Positions 16,779-24,986 of a stretch of DNA of 64,000 nt are shown in pieces. Location: the NCBI RefSeq assembly GCF_000768345.1, contig NZ_AVPS01000005.1:248001-312000 (forward strand), read 5' to 3'. Numbering within the stretch: position 1 is the stretch's first letter; each line of letters begins with the position of its first letter. This stretch comes from Lysobacter concretionis Ko07 = DSM 16239. Its GTDB lineage: Bacteria > Pseudomonadota > Gammaproteobacteria > Xanthomonadales > Xanthomonadaceae. The notes beneath the pieces were generated by a model that was not told the DNA's origin, made no database searches, and was given only the letters and a program-made list of their open reading frames with translations. A program made the position numbers and the translations under genes.

Positions 16779-16840
16779 GTAGGCGCGACGTGAGTCGCGA
16801 CCTCCAGCATTCGTGCGTTCGCGACTGACGTCGCTCCTAC
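16779..16840. repeat. REP-type palindrome, copy 2
   Basis: Second 62-base copy, same orientation, identical layout to copy 1 with a few substitutions (GTAGGCGCGACGTGAG at the left arm, GACTGACGTCGCTCCTAC at the right). Changes in the arms are partly unpaired, so it looks like an older or drifting copy. Confidence 0.88.
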
Positions 16841-16965
16841 CCGGAAGGGTGGCCATGTTTCCGATCCGCGTGAAATCCCGGCTCTTGCGCCACCCGGATT
16901 TTTCACGCTACCCATCGGTGGGCGCTGCTAGCTTCGCCACGAATCCCCCATCGCGGAGAGGTGCC

Positions 16966-17583
16966 ATGAAAGCGTCCCGGCGTATTTCCCACGGCTGGCA
17001 TGCCCTGCTGGCCGTGGTCACATTGGTGCTGCTGACCGCCTGCGCCACCGGCCCGCGGGTTCATACCGACACCGATCCGCAGGCCGACTTCTCGCACTAC
17101 CGCACCTACGGTTTCTACCAGCCCTTGGCGATGGAGCAGTCCGGCTACAGCTCGTATCTGTCGGATCAGCTCAAGACCAGCATCCGTCGCGAGATGGACG
17201 CCCGCGGGTACCGTTTCGACGCCGCCAGTCCGGACCTGAAGGTCAACTTCCAGGGCGTGATCCGCGAGCGCACCGATGTCTACCAGGTGCCCCGCTCGGA
17301 CGTGCGGTTTTTCTACAGCTACCGGGCGCGCAGCTATGTCGGCTTCCCGGTCTGGTACGACGAGACCCGGATCAGCCAGTACACCGAGGGCACGCTCACC
17401 GTGGATCTGGTGGATGCGGCGAAAAACCGGCTGGTCTGGACTGGCGATGCGATCGGCCGGGTGACCCAGAAAACCGCCCAGCAACGCGCCGTCGCTGCCG
17501 ACCAGGCAATCAGCGCGATCTTCGCGAAATACCCGTATCGCGCCGGCAGCGGCGCCCCATCGATGCCCGCCACGCACAGATAG
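16966..17583 (+). CDS. DUF4136 lipoprotein
   Basis: 205 residues. Signal with lipobox LTAC (Cys about residue 25), then the DUF4136 pattern DTDPQADFSHYRTYGFYQP, LKTSIRREMDARGYRFDAASPDLKVNF, YTEGTLTVDLVDAAKNRLVWTGDAIGRV. These proteins are small periplasmic lipoproteins of unknown function, common in Xanthomonads. The ATG at 16966 follows GGAGAGG. The tail is short and basic. It converges with the UbiB-family gene after only 6 bases. Confidence 0.85.
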   Translation: MKASRRISHGWHALLAVVTLVLLTACATGPRVHTDTDPQADFSHYRTYGFYQPLAMEQSGYSSYLSDQLKTSIRREMDARGYRFDAASPDLKVNFQGVIRERTDVYQVPRSDVRFFYSYRARSYVGFPVWYDETRISQYTEGTLTVDLVDAAKNRLVWTGDAIGRVTQKTAQQRAVAADQAISAIFAKYPYRAGSGAPSMPATHR

Positions 17584-17589
17584 GCAACG

Positions 17590-19272
17590 CTACTTCCCGC
17601 CGCCGCTGCGCCAGATCGAGATCACCAGCCATGCGCCGGCGATCGCAGCGCCCACGAACCCGAGCAGGCCGAATGCCGGCAGGCCAAGCAAGGTCGGGCC
17701 GCCGGATACGGTGAGCGCAATCGACGAGCCGACGATCAGGGCCGCCAGCACCACGCCGACCGTCAGCCGGTTCGCCGAATGGTTCACCTGGACGCCGAAC
17801 TGCTCCAGCCGTTCGACATCGACCCGCAGCTTCAGGTTGCCGCCGCGCGCGGAGCGCAGCAGCCGCCGGATGTCGCGCGGCAGCACCGACAGGATGCCGG
17901 CCGTATCGGCCAGGGCACGCAACCCGTCCTTCGCCAGCGTGCCGGGCGAATAGCGCGCCAGCATGGCCCGGCGCAGGAACGGCGCGGCCTCCCCGGCCAT
18001 GTCGAAATCCGGGTCCAGGTTGCGCCCGAGGCCTTCCAGGGTCACGAACACCTTGATCAGCAGCGCGAGGTCGGCCGGCAGCACCAGCCGGTTCGCACGC
18101 AGCAGCGCGGTGACGTCGATCAGCATCGCCGCCAGATTGAGCTGCCCCAGCGGAACACCGTGGTACTGGTCGACCAGCGCATCCACGTCCTGCGCCAGTT
18201 GCGCCTCGTCGACCCGTGGCTGGTTGGTCCAATCCAGCAACACGTCCGTCACCCGCTCCGCATCGCGCAACACCATCGCGTCCAGCAGCCCGACCACCTG
18301 CGCGCGGCGGGCATCGGACAGGCGACCGACCATGCCGTAATCGATCAATGCGATGCGGTTTTCCGGCAGCACGAACACGTTGCCCGGGTGGGGATCGGCG
18401 TGGAAAAAGCCGTCCTCGAACATCATCTTGAGCACCGCCTGGGCACCGCGCCGGGCGATCAACCGGCGGTCCAGCCCGGCCGCCTCCAGTGCCGCGACAT
18501 CCGACACCGCAATCCCATCGACAAAGTCCTGCACGTTCATCCGCGCGCCGGTGTAGTCCCAGTGCACCCCCGGCACCACGATCTCGTCATGGCCGGAAAA
18601 GCTGGCGGCGATGCGCTCGGCGTGACGGCACTCGGCCGCCAGATCCAGCTCCCGCGTCAGCGATATCCGGAACTGCCGCACCACGCCGGTGGGCTGGAAC
18701 TGGCGCAACTCCGGAAACCGCGCCTCGATCGCCTGCGCGGCCCGTTGCAGCAGCCGCAGGTCGGCTTCCACGACGCGCCGGATGCCCGGCCGCCGCACCT
18801 TGATGACCACTTCGCTGCCGTCGTGCAGCCGCGCGCGGTGCACCTGGGCGATCGACGCGGCGGCCAGCGGCCGGGGGTCCAGCCAGGCGAACACCTCTTC
18901 CGGCGGCGCACCCAGATCATCGACCAGTTGCTCCCTGATCGCCGCGAACGGCACTTCCGGCGCCTGGTTCTGCAACTTGCCGAACTCGGCGATCCACTCC
19001 GGTGAAAACAGATCGACACGGGTCGCCAGCACCTGACCCAGCTTGACGAAACTGGGGCCCATTTCCTCCAGCGCCCGGCGTACCCGGACCGGCGTCGGCA
19101 GCGCCACCAGCTCCTCGATATGGCCCAGCGGCAACACCCTGCCCGCCCCGGACAGCAGGCGTGCGAGACCCAGCCGGCCGACCATGTCGCCGAATCCGTA
19201 ACGGATCAGGATCGAGGCGATGTCGTACACCCGCCCCAGGTCACGCGTGGCAGTCAGGCCTTCCCACAACAT
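17590..19272 (-). CDS. UbiB/ABC1 (AarF/ADCK) family atypical kinase
   Basis: 560 residues. UbiB-type features: [19 protein letters not shown] (the KxGQ motif), [15 protein letters not shown] (Ala-rich nucleotide loop), [10 protein letters not shown] (invariant Lys), [22 protein letters not shown] (catalytic loop) and [12 protein letters not shown] (metal-binding DYG in place of DFG). Two C-terminal membrane helices ([18 protein letters not shown] and [17 protein letters not shown]) match the ubiquinone-biosynthesis UbiB layout. It supports lipid or quinone handling at the inner membrane as an ATPase. Because it is not next to ubiE or ubiJ it may be a paralogue rather than UbiB itself. Confidence 0.88.
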   Translation of the reverse strand: MLWEGLTATRDLGRVYDIASILIRYGFGDMVGRLGLARLLSGAGRVLPLGHIEELVALPTPVRVRRALEEMGPSFVKLGQVLATRVDLFSPEWIAEFGKLQNQAPEVPFAAIREQLVDDLGAPPEEVFAWLDPRPLAAASIAQVHRARLHDGSEVVIKVRRPGIRRVVEADLRLLQRAAQAIEARFPELRQFQPTGVVRQFRISLTRELDLAAECRHAERIAASFSGHDEIVVPGVHWDYTGARMNVQDFVDGIAVSDVAALEAAGLDRRLIARRGAQAVLKMMFEDGFFHADPHPGNVFVLPENRIALIDYGMVGRLSDARRAQVVGLLDAMVLRDAERVTDVLLDWTNQPRVDEAQLAQDVDALVDQYHGVPLGQLNLAAMLIDVTALLRANRLVLPADLALLIKVFVTLEGLGRNLDPDFDMAGEAAPFLRRAMLARYSPGTLAKDGLRALADTAGILSVLPRDIRRLLRSARGGNLKLRVDVERLEQFGVQVNHSANRLTVGVVLAALIVGSSIALTVSGGPTLLGLPAFGLLGFVGAAIAGAWLVISIWRSGGGK

Positions 19273-19311
19273 CGTGCGTCTCCGGTTGCAAGGTCGACGC
19301 GGCTGCCGTCC

Positions 19312-19983
19312 TCAGATCACGTGCATCATCACCGCGACGTAGTGGCACAGGCTGCCACCGAGCACGAACATGTGCCAGATCGCGTGCGAGTAGCGCAATG
19401 ACGGCCGGTGGTAGAAAAACGTCCCTGCGGTGTAGAAGACGCCGCCGGCGAACAGCCAGCCCAGCGTCCAGCCATCCAGCGCACCCCACATCGGCTTGAT
19501 GGCGACCACCACCAGCCAGCCCATGGCGATGTAGATCATCGTCGACAAACGCTTGAAGCGGCCGGTGAAGAACAGCTTGAACACCACCCCCGCCAGCGCC
19601 AGCGTCCAGATGGTGGCGAACATCCACCAGCCCCATGGCCCACGCAGGCCGATCAGGGTGAACGGCGTATAGGTACCGGCGATCAGCAGGTAGATCGCGC
19701 AATGGTCGAACACCTTCAAGCGCGATTTGGCCACCGGGTGGCGCACCGCGTGGTACAGCGTCGAGGCGACATACAGCAGCAGCAGGCACACGCCGAACAC
19801 GATCGCGCCAGCCAGTTGCCAGGGGTCACCGTGCAGCGCGGCCAGGGTGATCAGGACCGCTCCGCCGGCCAGTGCGGCCGTCGCGCCGAGGCCGTGGGTC
19901 AACGCATTGGCCAGTTCTTCGGATGCGCTGCCGGCCGCTTGATCGGCGGGGTCGGCAGGCTCGGAATCGGTACGGTTGCGCAT
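19312..19983 (-). CDS. Hemolysin III / PAQR family membrane protein
   Basis: 223 residues, seven transmembrane helices. Motifs are EELANALTHGLG, VASTLYHAVRH (SxxxH), FDHCAIYLLIAGTYTPF and SHAIWHMFVLGGSLCHYVAV (HxxxH), the His and Asp residues that bind zinc in the PAQR superfamily. The bacterial members (YqfA/HlyIII) are associated with lipid homeostasis and with pore-forming activity in Bacillus cereus; enzymatic role unproven. It lies 39 bases upstream of the UbiB-family gene on the same strand, suggesting one transcript. Confidence 0.88.
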   Translation of the reverse strand: MRNRTDSEPADPADQAAGSASEELANALTHGLGATAALAGGAVLITLAALHGDPWQLAGAIVFGVCLLLLYVASTLYHAVRHPVAKSRLKVFDHCAIYLLIAGTYTPFTLIGLRGPWGWWMFATIWTLALAGVVFKLFFTGRFKRLSTMIYIAMGWLVVVAIKPMWGALDGWTLGWLFAGGVFYTAGTFFYHRPSLRYSHAIWHMFVLGGSLCHYVAVMMHVI

Positions 19984-20143
19984 GGTCGCAATGCTAACGC
20001 GCTTTCCGCAGAGCGGTTGTGCGGATGCGCGCTGTTTGCGCATCGCCCGCCTGCTGTCATGGCACGCGCGTTGTCTGTGGAAGCACAACGCGCGATGCAC
20101 CGGGCGGTACCGGCTTTTCCAGTGCCGATTCGCCCCTCTCGAA

Positions 20144-20485
20144 TCAGGCTTTCTTCAGGAAGCAGGTCTTCAGCACCAGCCCCTTGATCTTGTCCGAGCT
20201 GCCTTCGATGTTCTCGGGGTCGCCCTCGACCAGGCGGATGTTGCGGATCACGGTGCCCTGCTTCAGCGGGATCGACGAACCCTTCACCTTCAGGTCCTTG
20301 ATCACGGTCACCGTGTCGCCTTCGTTGAGGGTGTTGCCGTTGGCGTCCTTGACCACCATCGTGTCGGCCGTATTGGCATCCGGGGTGATCGGCCATTCGT
20401 GGCCGCAATCGGCGCAGACGTAGTGGTCGCCATCGGGGTAGGTATTTTCCAGGCCGCATTGGGTGCAGGCGGGAATATCGGGCAT
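20144..20485 (-). CDS. YjdM/PhnA family zinc-ribbon protein
   Basis: 113 residues. The N-terminal zinc ribbon has CTQCGLENTYPDGDHYVCADCGHEW with two CxxC pairs, then a PhnA/SH3-like domain (VVKDANGNTLNEGDTVTVIKDLKVKGSS ... KIKGLVLKTCFLKK). Despite the phnA name in some genomes this is not phosphonoacetate hydrolase; YjdM is a stress-associated protein of unknown action. The ATG at 20485 fits the family N-terminus; longer in-frame codons upstream are not conserved-looking. Confidence 0.88.
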   Translation of the reverse strand: MPDIPACTQCGLENTYPDGDHYVCADCGHEWPITPDANTADTMVVKDANGNTLNEGDTVTVIKDLKVKGSSIPLKQGTVIRNIRLVEGDPENIEGSSDKIKGLVLKTCFLKKA

Positions 20486-20703
20486 CGGGCCCCTCCAACA
20501 GGTCAGTGAACGGGACCGGGAGTATAGGACTTCGTGCATTTCCCACCGGCTGGGCCCGATGCCGGCTGCCGGTAGCGCGTAGAATGGTGCGCGGCAGGGT
20601 TCGTCCACATGCCACCCTCGCGGCCAACTTACTGGCACCAAGTCCGCTCCCTTCATGCGTCATCACCCTGCTTCACGGGTGGCGCCATACCCCGGGAGTC
20701 CCC

Positions 20704-21393
20704 ATGCCTGGTTACACCACGCGCCAACAGCGCCTCCGCCTTGGCGGACACGACTACCGCATCCGCTCGCTGAGCGATCACCAGCAGTTTTCCGATCCCG
20801 ACGGCCGTGCCGAACGGCTCGGCATCTCATCGGCGCAATGGTGCCTGTTCGGCCAGGTCTGGCCGGCCGGGCGGTTGCTGGCCAATGCAATGGGCAGTTT
20901 CGACATCGTCGGCAAGCGCATCCTGGAAATCGGCTGCGGACTGGGGCTGGCCAGCCTGGTGCTGCAACGCCGTGGCGCGGACGTCATCGCCAGCGACATG
21001 CACCCGCTGGCAGAACCCTTCCTGGCGTACAACTCGGCACTGAATGCGCTGCCGTCGGTGGCCTACCGCAAGCTGCGCTGGGGCGTGCCGTTGCCGACCC
21101 TGGGCCTGTTCGACCTGGTGATCGGCAGCGACGTGCTGTATGAGCGCGACCACGCGGAGATGCTCGCGAGCCTCATCGGCCGGCATACCCACGCCGCCGC
21201 CGAGGTGCTGATCACCGACCCCGGCCGCGGCAACAGCGCGCCCTTCAGCCGCGCCCTGGCGCTGCAGGGGTTCGAGGCCAGCGAGGAACGCGGCCCGATG
21301 GACGACGACGACATCCCGCCGTTCCGCGGCCGCCTGCTGCATTACCGCCGCAGCGCCATCGCCATGCCCTCTGCTGGCGTATCGCGGCAATGA
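20704..21393 (+). CDS. SAM-dependent methyltransferase, METTL21/methyltransferase-16 like
   Basis: 229 residues. Motif I ILEIGCGLGLASLVLQRRGA binds SAM, with the acidic residue in ASDMHPLAE closing the ribose. DLVIGSDVLYERDHAEML is the post-motif diagnostic of the methyltransferase-16/METTL21 type, whose bacterial members trimethylate lysine in electron-transfer flavoprotein and other proteins. The target here is unknown. The last codons overlap the next gene by ATGA. The protein carries an N-terminal region (TTRQQRLRLGGHDYRIRSLSD) that may dock its substrate. Confidence 0.85.
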   Translation: MPGYTTRQQRLRLGGHDYRIRSLSDHQQFSDPDGRAERLGISSAQWCLFGQVWPAGRLLANAMGSFDIVGKRILEIGCGLGLASLVLQRRGADVIASDMHPLAEPFLAYNSALNALPSVAYRKLRWGVPLPTLGLFDLVIGSDVLYERDHAEMLASLIGRHTHAAAEVLITDPGRGNSAPFSRALALQGFEASEERGPMDDDDIPPFRGRLLHYRRSAIAMPSAGVSRQ

Positions 21394-21743
21394 GCGCCGC
21401 GACGTACCGGTACGACGACAGCGACCAGGTGGTCGACCCCGACGTGTCCTGCAGTCAGTGCGACGCGGTCTGCTGCCGGCTGACGGTGGTGGTGATGCCC
21501 GACGACCCCGTCCCGCGCCATCTGGTGGAGCGCACCGAGCGTGGGCTGGAAGTGATGGCGCGCGACGAGGACGGCTGGTGCGTGGCGATCGACCAGAAGC
21601 ACATGCATTGCAGCATCTACGAGCAGCGGCCCGCGATCTGCCGCAAATTCACCATGGGCAGCGGCTACTGCCGCAGCGAGCGGGAGGCCTACGCCCACCG
21701 CTACGACCGCGAGATCCCGCTGACCGTCATCGACGCCGCCTGA
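21390..21743 (+). CDS. YkgJ-type cysteine cluster protein
   Basis: 117 residues. The Cys pattern CSQCDAVCCRL ... CSIYEQRPAICRKF matches the zinc- or iron-chelating CxxCxxxCC domain of the YkgJ family (UPF0153), seen in oxidoreductase-like and Fe-S-associated proteins. The ATG overlaps the methyltransferase stop (ATGA), so both are made in equal amounts from one transcript. The pairing suggests that the small protein is substrate or partner of the methyltransferase; this is inference from the overlap only. Confidence 0.88.
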   Translation: MSAATYRYDDSDQVVDPDVSCSQCDAVCCRLTVVVMPDDPVPRHLVERTERGLEVMARDEDGWCVAIDQKHMHCSIYEQRPAICRKFTMGSGYCRSEREAYAHRYDREIPLTVIDAA

Positions 21744-21805
21744 CGAAGGTTGTGAGGTGCTGGCGCAAGTCTCGGCACCTGGCTCAATATCGCACGTCGC
21801 GACGC

Positions 21806-22255
21806 CTAATCCGCTGCAGCGGCAATCGGCACGTGGAAAGTCACCGCCAGCCGGTTCCAGCTGTTGATCGCGATGATCGCCATGACCAGGTCGACACAGC
21901 CCTTGTCGCCGAAGTGCTCGCGGGCCTGCCGGTAGACCTCGTCGCCGATCTCCCGCGTTGCCAGCAGCGTCACCGCCTCGGCGAGGGCCAGGCCGGCGCG
22001 CTCGGCATCGGTATAGAGATCCGCCTCGCGCCACCCGGCCAGCACATGCAGACGCTGCTCGGTCTCGCCGGCGGCGCGCGCCTCGCGGGCATGCATGTCC
22101 AGGCAGAATGCGCAGCCATTGATCTGCGACACGCGGATCTTGACCAGTTCCAGCAACATCGGATCCAGTCCCGAACCGCGCACGTAACCCTCCACCCCGA
22201 GCATCGCCTTGAACGCGCCGGGTGCCACTTTCTGATAATCGAGATGCCGTTCCAT
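21806..22255 (-). CDS. Carboxymuconolactone decarboxylase family / AhpD-like protein
   Basis: 149 residues with the AhpD-type motif INGCAFCLDMHAREARAAG: a CxxC redox pair with downstream His. The start MERHLDYQKVAPGAFKAMLG fits the alkylhydroperoxidase AhpD core subfamily, which can act as a thiol peroxidase or as a scaffold. It follows the SDR gene by 44 bases on the same strand, so the two are likely one operon. The pair might detoxify or reduce a carbonyl, but no substrate is evident. Confidence 0.88.
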   Translation of the reverse strand: MERHLDYQKVAPGAFKAMLGVEGYVRGSGLDPMLLELVKIRVSQINGCAFCLDMHAREARAAGETEQRLHVLAGWREADLYTDAERAGLALAEAVTLLATREIGDEVYRQAREHFGDKGCVDLVMAIIAINSWNRLAVTFHVPIAAAAD

Positions 22256-22299
22256 TTCCGTCTCCTGTTGCGAGTGGCCGGCCGGTTCGCCGGCGGCAC

Positions 22300-23070
22300 T
22301 CAATCCTTGACCAGCCCGCCATCGACCACGAGGTTCTGGCCGGTCACCGCGCGCGACCACGGGGATGCGAAGAACAGCACCGCATCGGCGAACTCGGCCG
22401 GCGTCGTCACGCTCTGCAGCGGTGTGCTGGCCGCGATCAGGTCGAATACCGCCTCCGGCGTCGCAGCGCTGGCATCGGTGGTACGCAGCAGGCCGCCCGA
22501 CAGCATGTTGACGGTGATGCCGAGCGGGCCGAGATCGGCCGCCATCGTGCGGGTCAGCGACAGCAGCGCGGCCTTGGCGGCGGTGTAGTCGTGGTACGGC
22601 ACCACCGGGTTCTGGAACAGGTTGGTGCCGATATTGATCACCCGCCCGAAGCCGCGCTCGCGCATGCCGGGGATGGCGGACTGGATGATGTTGAGCGCGC
22701 CGCGCACGCTGCCCTCGAACTGCGCCGAGAACTGCTGCCAGCCGATCTGCTCCGCCTTCGCGCGGGCATCGCCATCGAACGAAAAATCCGCCAGCGCGTT
22801 GTTGACCACGGTGGTGACCGGCGCGCCGAAATGCGCGTGTGCCGCGGCGACCATCGCCGCCACTTGCGCGGCATCGGTGACATCGGCCTGCAGCGCCAGC
22901 GCGCGATCGGTGCCGATCTGGCGGCACAGCGTCTCGGCCGCCTCGCGGCTGGCGCGGTAATTGACCACCACCCTGGCGCCTTCAGCGGCGAAGGCGCACG
23001 CAATCGCATTGCCAAGCCCGCGGCCGGCGCCGGTTACCAGGACGATCTGTTCGGAAAGCTTCAAGTTCAC
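22300..23070 (-). CDS. SDR family oxidoreductase (FabG-like), Thr in place of catalytic Ser
   Basis: 256 residues. Rossmann TGAGRGLGNAIA (NADP-binding), NNALADF (NNAG-type), catalytic YTAAK (Tyr/Lys) and C-terminal VTGQNLVVDGGLVKD, all classical short-chain dehydrogenase marks; NYRAS after the second strand favours NADPH. The residue 13 before the Tyr is Thr (INIGTN) where Ser is normal. A Thr can still support the reaction but suggests an unusual substrate. GTG start at 23070. Probable operon with the AhpD-like gene. Confidence 0.87.
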   Translation of the reverse strand: MNLKLSEQIVLVTGAGRGLGNAIACAFAAEGARVVVNYRASREAAETLCRQIGTDRALALQADVTDAAQVAAMVAAAHAHFGAPVTTVVNNALADFSFDGDARAKAEQIGWQQFSAQFEGSVRGALNIIQSAIPGMRERGFGRVINIGTNLFQNPVVPYHDYTAAKAALLSLTRTMAADLGPLGITVNMLSGGLLRTTDASAATPEAVFDLIAASTPLQSVTTPAEFADAVLFFASPWSRAVTGQNLVVDGGLVKD

Positions 23071-23222
23071 GACTCCATGATGGCGTCGCCACCGACCAGC
23101 CGGCAGCGAACCGTCATGATCCCCTACCCGGCACGGACGTGCTGAGGCCCGGCGTGCCGCGACCCGTCATTCCCGCGAAGGCGGAACCAGATCGAAGGCC
23201 TTCGCGGGACGACGGCGATTGT

Positions 23223-24413
23223 TCAGGCCTTCTCCAGATCCAGCGCCTGCTCCAGGTCCAGCGCCTGCTCCAGGTCCGCCCACAGGTCATCGACATGCTC
23301 GATGCCGGCCGACAGGCGCAACAGGCCGGCGGTGATGCCACAGGCTTGCCGCGTGGCTTCGTCCAGCACGCGGTGGGTCAGACCTGCCGGGTGCTGGATC
23401 AGGCTGTCCACCGATCCCAGGCTGACGGCGGGCGTGATCAGGCGCACACGGCTCATCACTGCGGCAGCGGCGGCGTGCCCGCCGTGCAGTTCGAAAGCCA
23501 GCAACGCACCGGGGCCACGCATCTGGCTGGCGAGCAGGCCATCGCCGGCCACCGTGCCCATGCCCGGATAGAACACCCGCGCGACCTTCGGATGCGCCGC
23601 CAGCCGCTGCGCCAGGATGCCGGCGTTGTGCTGGGCGCGCTCCACCCGCAGGGTCAGCGTCGGCAGGCCACGGTGCAGCAGGTAGGCGGCCAGCGGATGC
23701 AACAGCGCGCCGGTGACTGCGCGCACCTGGCGCAACACCTTCGCGTTCTCCTCGCTGCAACACACCACGCCGGCGATCACGTCGCCGTGGCCGCCGAGGA
23801 ACTTGGTCGCACTGTGCAACACGTAGGTCGCACCCAGCTCCATCGGCCGTTGCAGCACCGGGGTGGCGAAGGTCGAATCCACCACCACGGGTACATCGCC
23901 GGCAGCCGCAACGACCGCGCGGATATCCACCAGCCCCAGAGTCGGATTGGCGGGCGTCTCGATCACCACCAGCACGGTGTCGGCACGCTTGCGGGTGGCG
24001 ATCTCGCCGGCCTCGACGAACTCGGCCTCCAGCCCGGTCATGCCGCTGACCAGCAGGTGGTCGGACGTGCCATACAGCGGCCGCACCACCAGCACATGCC
24101 CGCCCCGCATGCGCGCACTCATCAGCAACGCCGTCAGCGCCGCCATCCCCGACCCGTACGCCACGCAGGCTTCGCTGCCTTCCAGTTGCGCCAACGCCTG
24201 CTCGACCCGCGCCACCGTCGGGTTGTGCAACCGCGCATAGATCGGGTTCGGGGCACTGGCATCGCCACCGACCAGCGCATCGAAGCTGGCGGTCCCCACC
24301 GCCAGATCGGCGACCGGATACGTCGTGGACAGGTCGATCGGCGGGGCGTGCACGCCGAGCTTGCCGAAATCCTCGCGGCCGGCGTGGACGGTCAGGGTAT
24401 CGAGATGGGACAT
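23223..24413 (-). CDS. Trans-sulfuration PLP enzyme (methionine gamma-lyase / cystathionine gamma-synthase family)
   Basis: 396 residues. HSATKFLGGHGDVIAG holds the PLP lysine (Lys204); VAYGSGMAALTALL, VVIETPANPTLG and VVVDSTFATPVLQRP are family loops; RLSAGIEHVDDLW is the substrate-arginine region near the end. Family members split or join Cys/Met/homocysteine skeletons. A divergent Lrp-type regulator 92 bases away mirrors the mdeA-mdeR layout of pseudomonads, favouring methionine gamma-lyase. Start MSHLDTL (24413) has GGAG 6 bases upstream, preferred over 24425. The C-terminus ends in tandem LEQALD repeats (see repeat at 23232). Confidence 0.87.
   Translation of the reverse strand: MSHLDTLTVHAGREDFGKLGVHAPPIDLSTTYPVADLAVGTASFDALVGGDASAPNPIYARLHNPTVARVEQALAQLEGSEACVAYGSGMAALTALLMSARMRGGHVLVVRPLYGTSDHLLVSGMTGLEAEFVEAGEIATRKRADTVLVVIETPANPTLGLVDIRAVVAAAGDVPVVVDSTFATPVLQRPMELGATYVLHSATKFLGGHGDVIAGVVCCSEENAKVLRQVRAVTGALLHPLAAYLLHRGLPTLTLRVERAQHNAGILAQRLAAHPKVARVFYPGMGTVAGDGLLASQMRGPGALLAFELHGGHAAAAAVMSRVRLITPAVSLGSVDSLIQHPAGLTHRVLDEATRQACGITAGLLRLSAGIEHVDDLWADLEQALDLEQALDLEKA
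23232..23280. repeat. 18-bp tandem repeat at the 3' end of the PLP-enzyme gene
   Basis: About 2.7 copies of CTCCAGGTCCAGCGCCTG. In frame, it encodes two LEQALD units and a third partial one at the extreme C-terminus, so slippage changes length without breaking the frame. The enzyme's conserved core ends before it. Confidence 0.75.
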
Positions 24414-24504
24414 GCCGCACTCCATTCGGAATCAGCCACCATCCTAGAAGCTCATGCGGCCGCTAAACTCACCACCGAATGATATTTCCTGAAAGGCCAT
24501 ATCC

Positions 24505-24969
24505 ATGACCCTTGATCGAATCGACTTCGACCTTCTGCGCCTGTTGCGGAAGAATGCCCGGCTGCCGAACAAGGATCTGGCCGAACGGGCCGGCATTGCG
24601 CCGTCGACCGCACTGGAACGGATCCGCCGGCTGCGCGAAGCGGGCGTGCTGCAGGGCTTCCATGCCGAGATCGCACCGGAGGCGATCGGTATCGGTTTGC
24701 AGGCTTTGATATCGGTGCGGTTGGCGCAGCACTCGCGCGCCCTGCTCGACAGTTTCCACGCCCACCTGCGCGGGTTGCCGGAAGTGCTGGCGTTCTACCA
24801 CGTCGCCGGCGCGGACGATTTCCTCGTCCACGTCGGCGTGGGCGACAGCGCCCATCTGCGCGATTTCGCCCTGGCGGCATTCACCGAGCGACCCGAGGTA
24901 TCCCGTATCGAGACCCGGCTGATCTTCGAATTCCAGCGCAATGCCGAGTTGCCCCGGCACTGCACCTGA
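24505..24969 (+). CDS. Lrp/AsnC family transcriptional regulator
   Basis: 154 residues: HTH domain DRIDFDLLRLLRKNARLPNKDLAERAG-like at residues 4-55, then the RAM ligand-binding domain (VRLAQHSRALLDSFHAHLR ... VAGADDFLVHVGVGD). It binds DNA as dimers to octamers and responds to an amino acid. The divergent position next to the sulfur amino-acid PLP enzyme points to methionine or a thiol-related amino acid as effector and to that enzyme as target, as for MdeR and DecR-type regulators. The ATG at 24505 follows GAAAGG. Confidence 0.92.
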   Translation: MTLDRIDFDLLRLLRKNARLPNKDLAERAGIAPSTALERIRRLREAGVLQGFHAEIAPEAIGIGLQALISVRLAQHSRALLDSFHAHLRGLPEVLAFYHVAGADDFLVHVGVGDSAHLRDFALAAFTERPEVSRIETRLIFEFQRNAELPRHCT

Positions 24970-24986
24970 CCCCGGAACGCGCTGCC

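Larger units (their letters stand above)
16634..16965. other. Intergenic region with paired REP elements
   Basis: 332 bases without a gene, holding two REP palindromes in direct orientation (16657-16718 and 16779-16840) separated by a 60-base spacer containing AGCAGTGGCTTTTCTGTCCG, then about 125 bases leading to the DUF4136 gene. The frame running from 16813 into that gene overlaps the second REP and is not counted. Confidence 0.7.

Noticed and set aside
16813-16965. Extension of the DUF4136 gene upstream to 16813
   Set aside because: The frame overlaps the REP palindrome and lacks a signal sequence; the lipoprotein signal starts at 16966.
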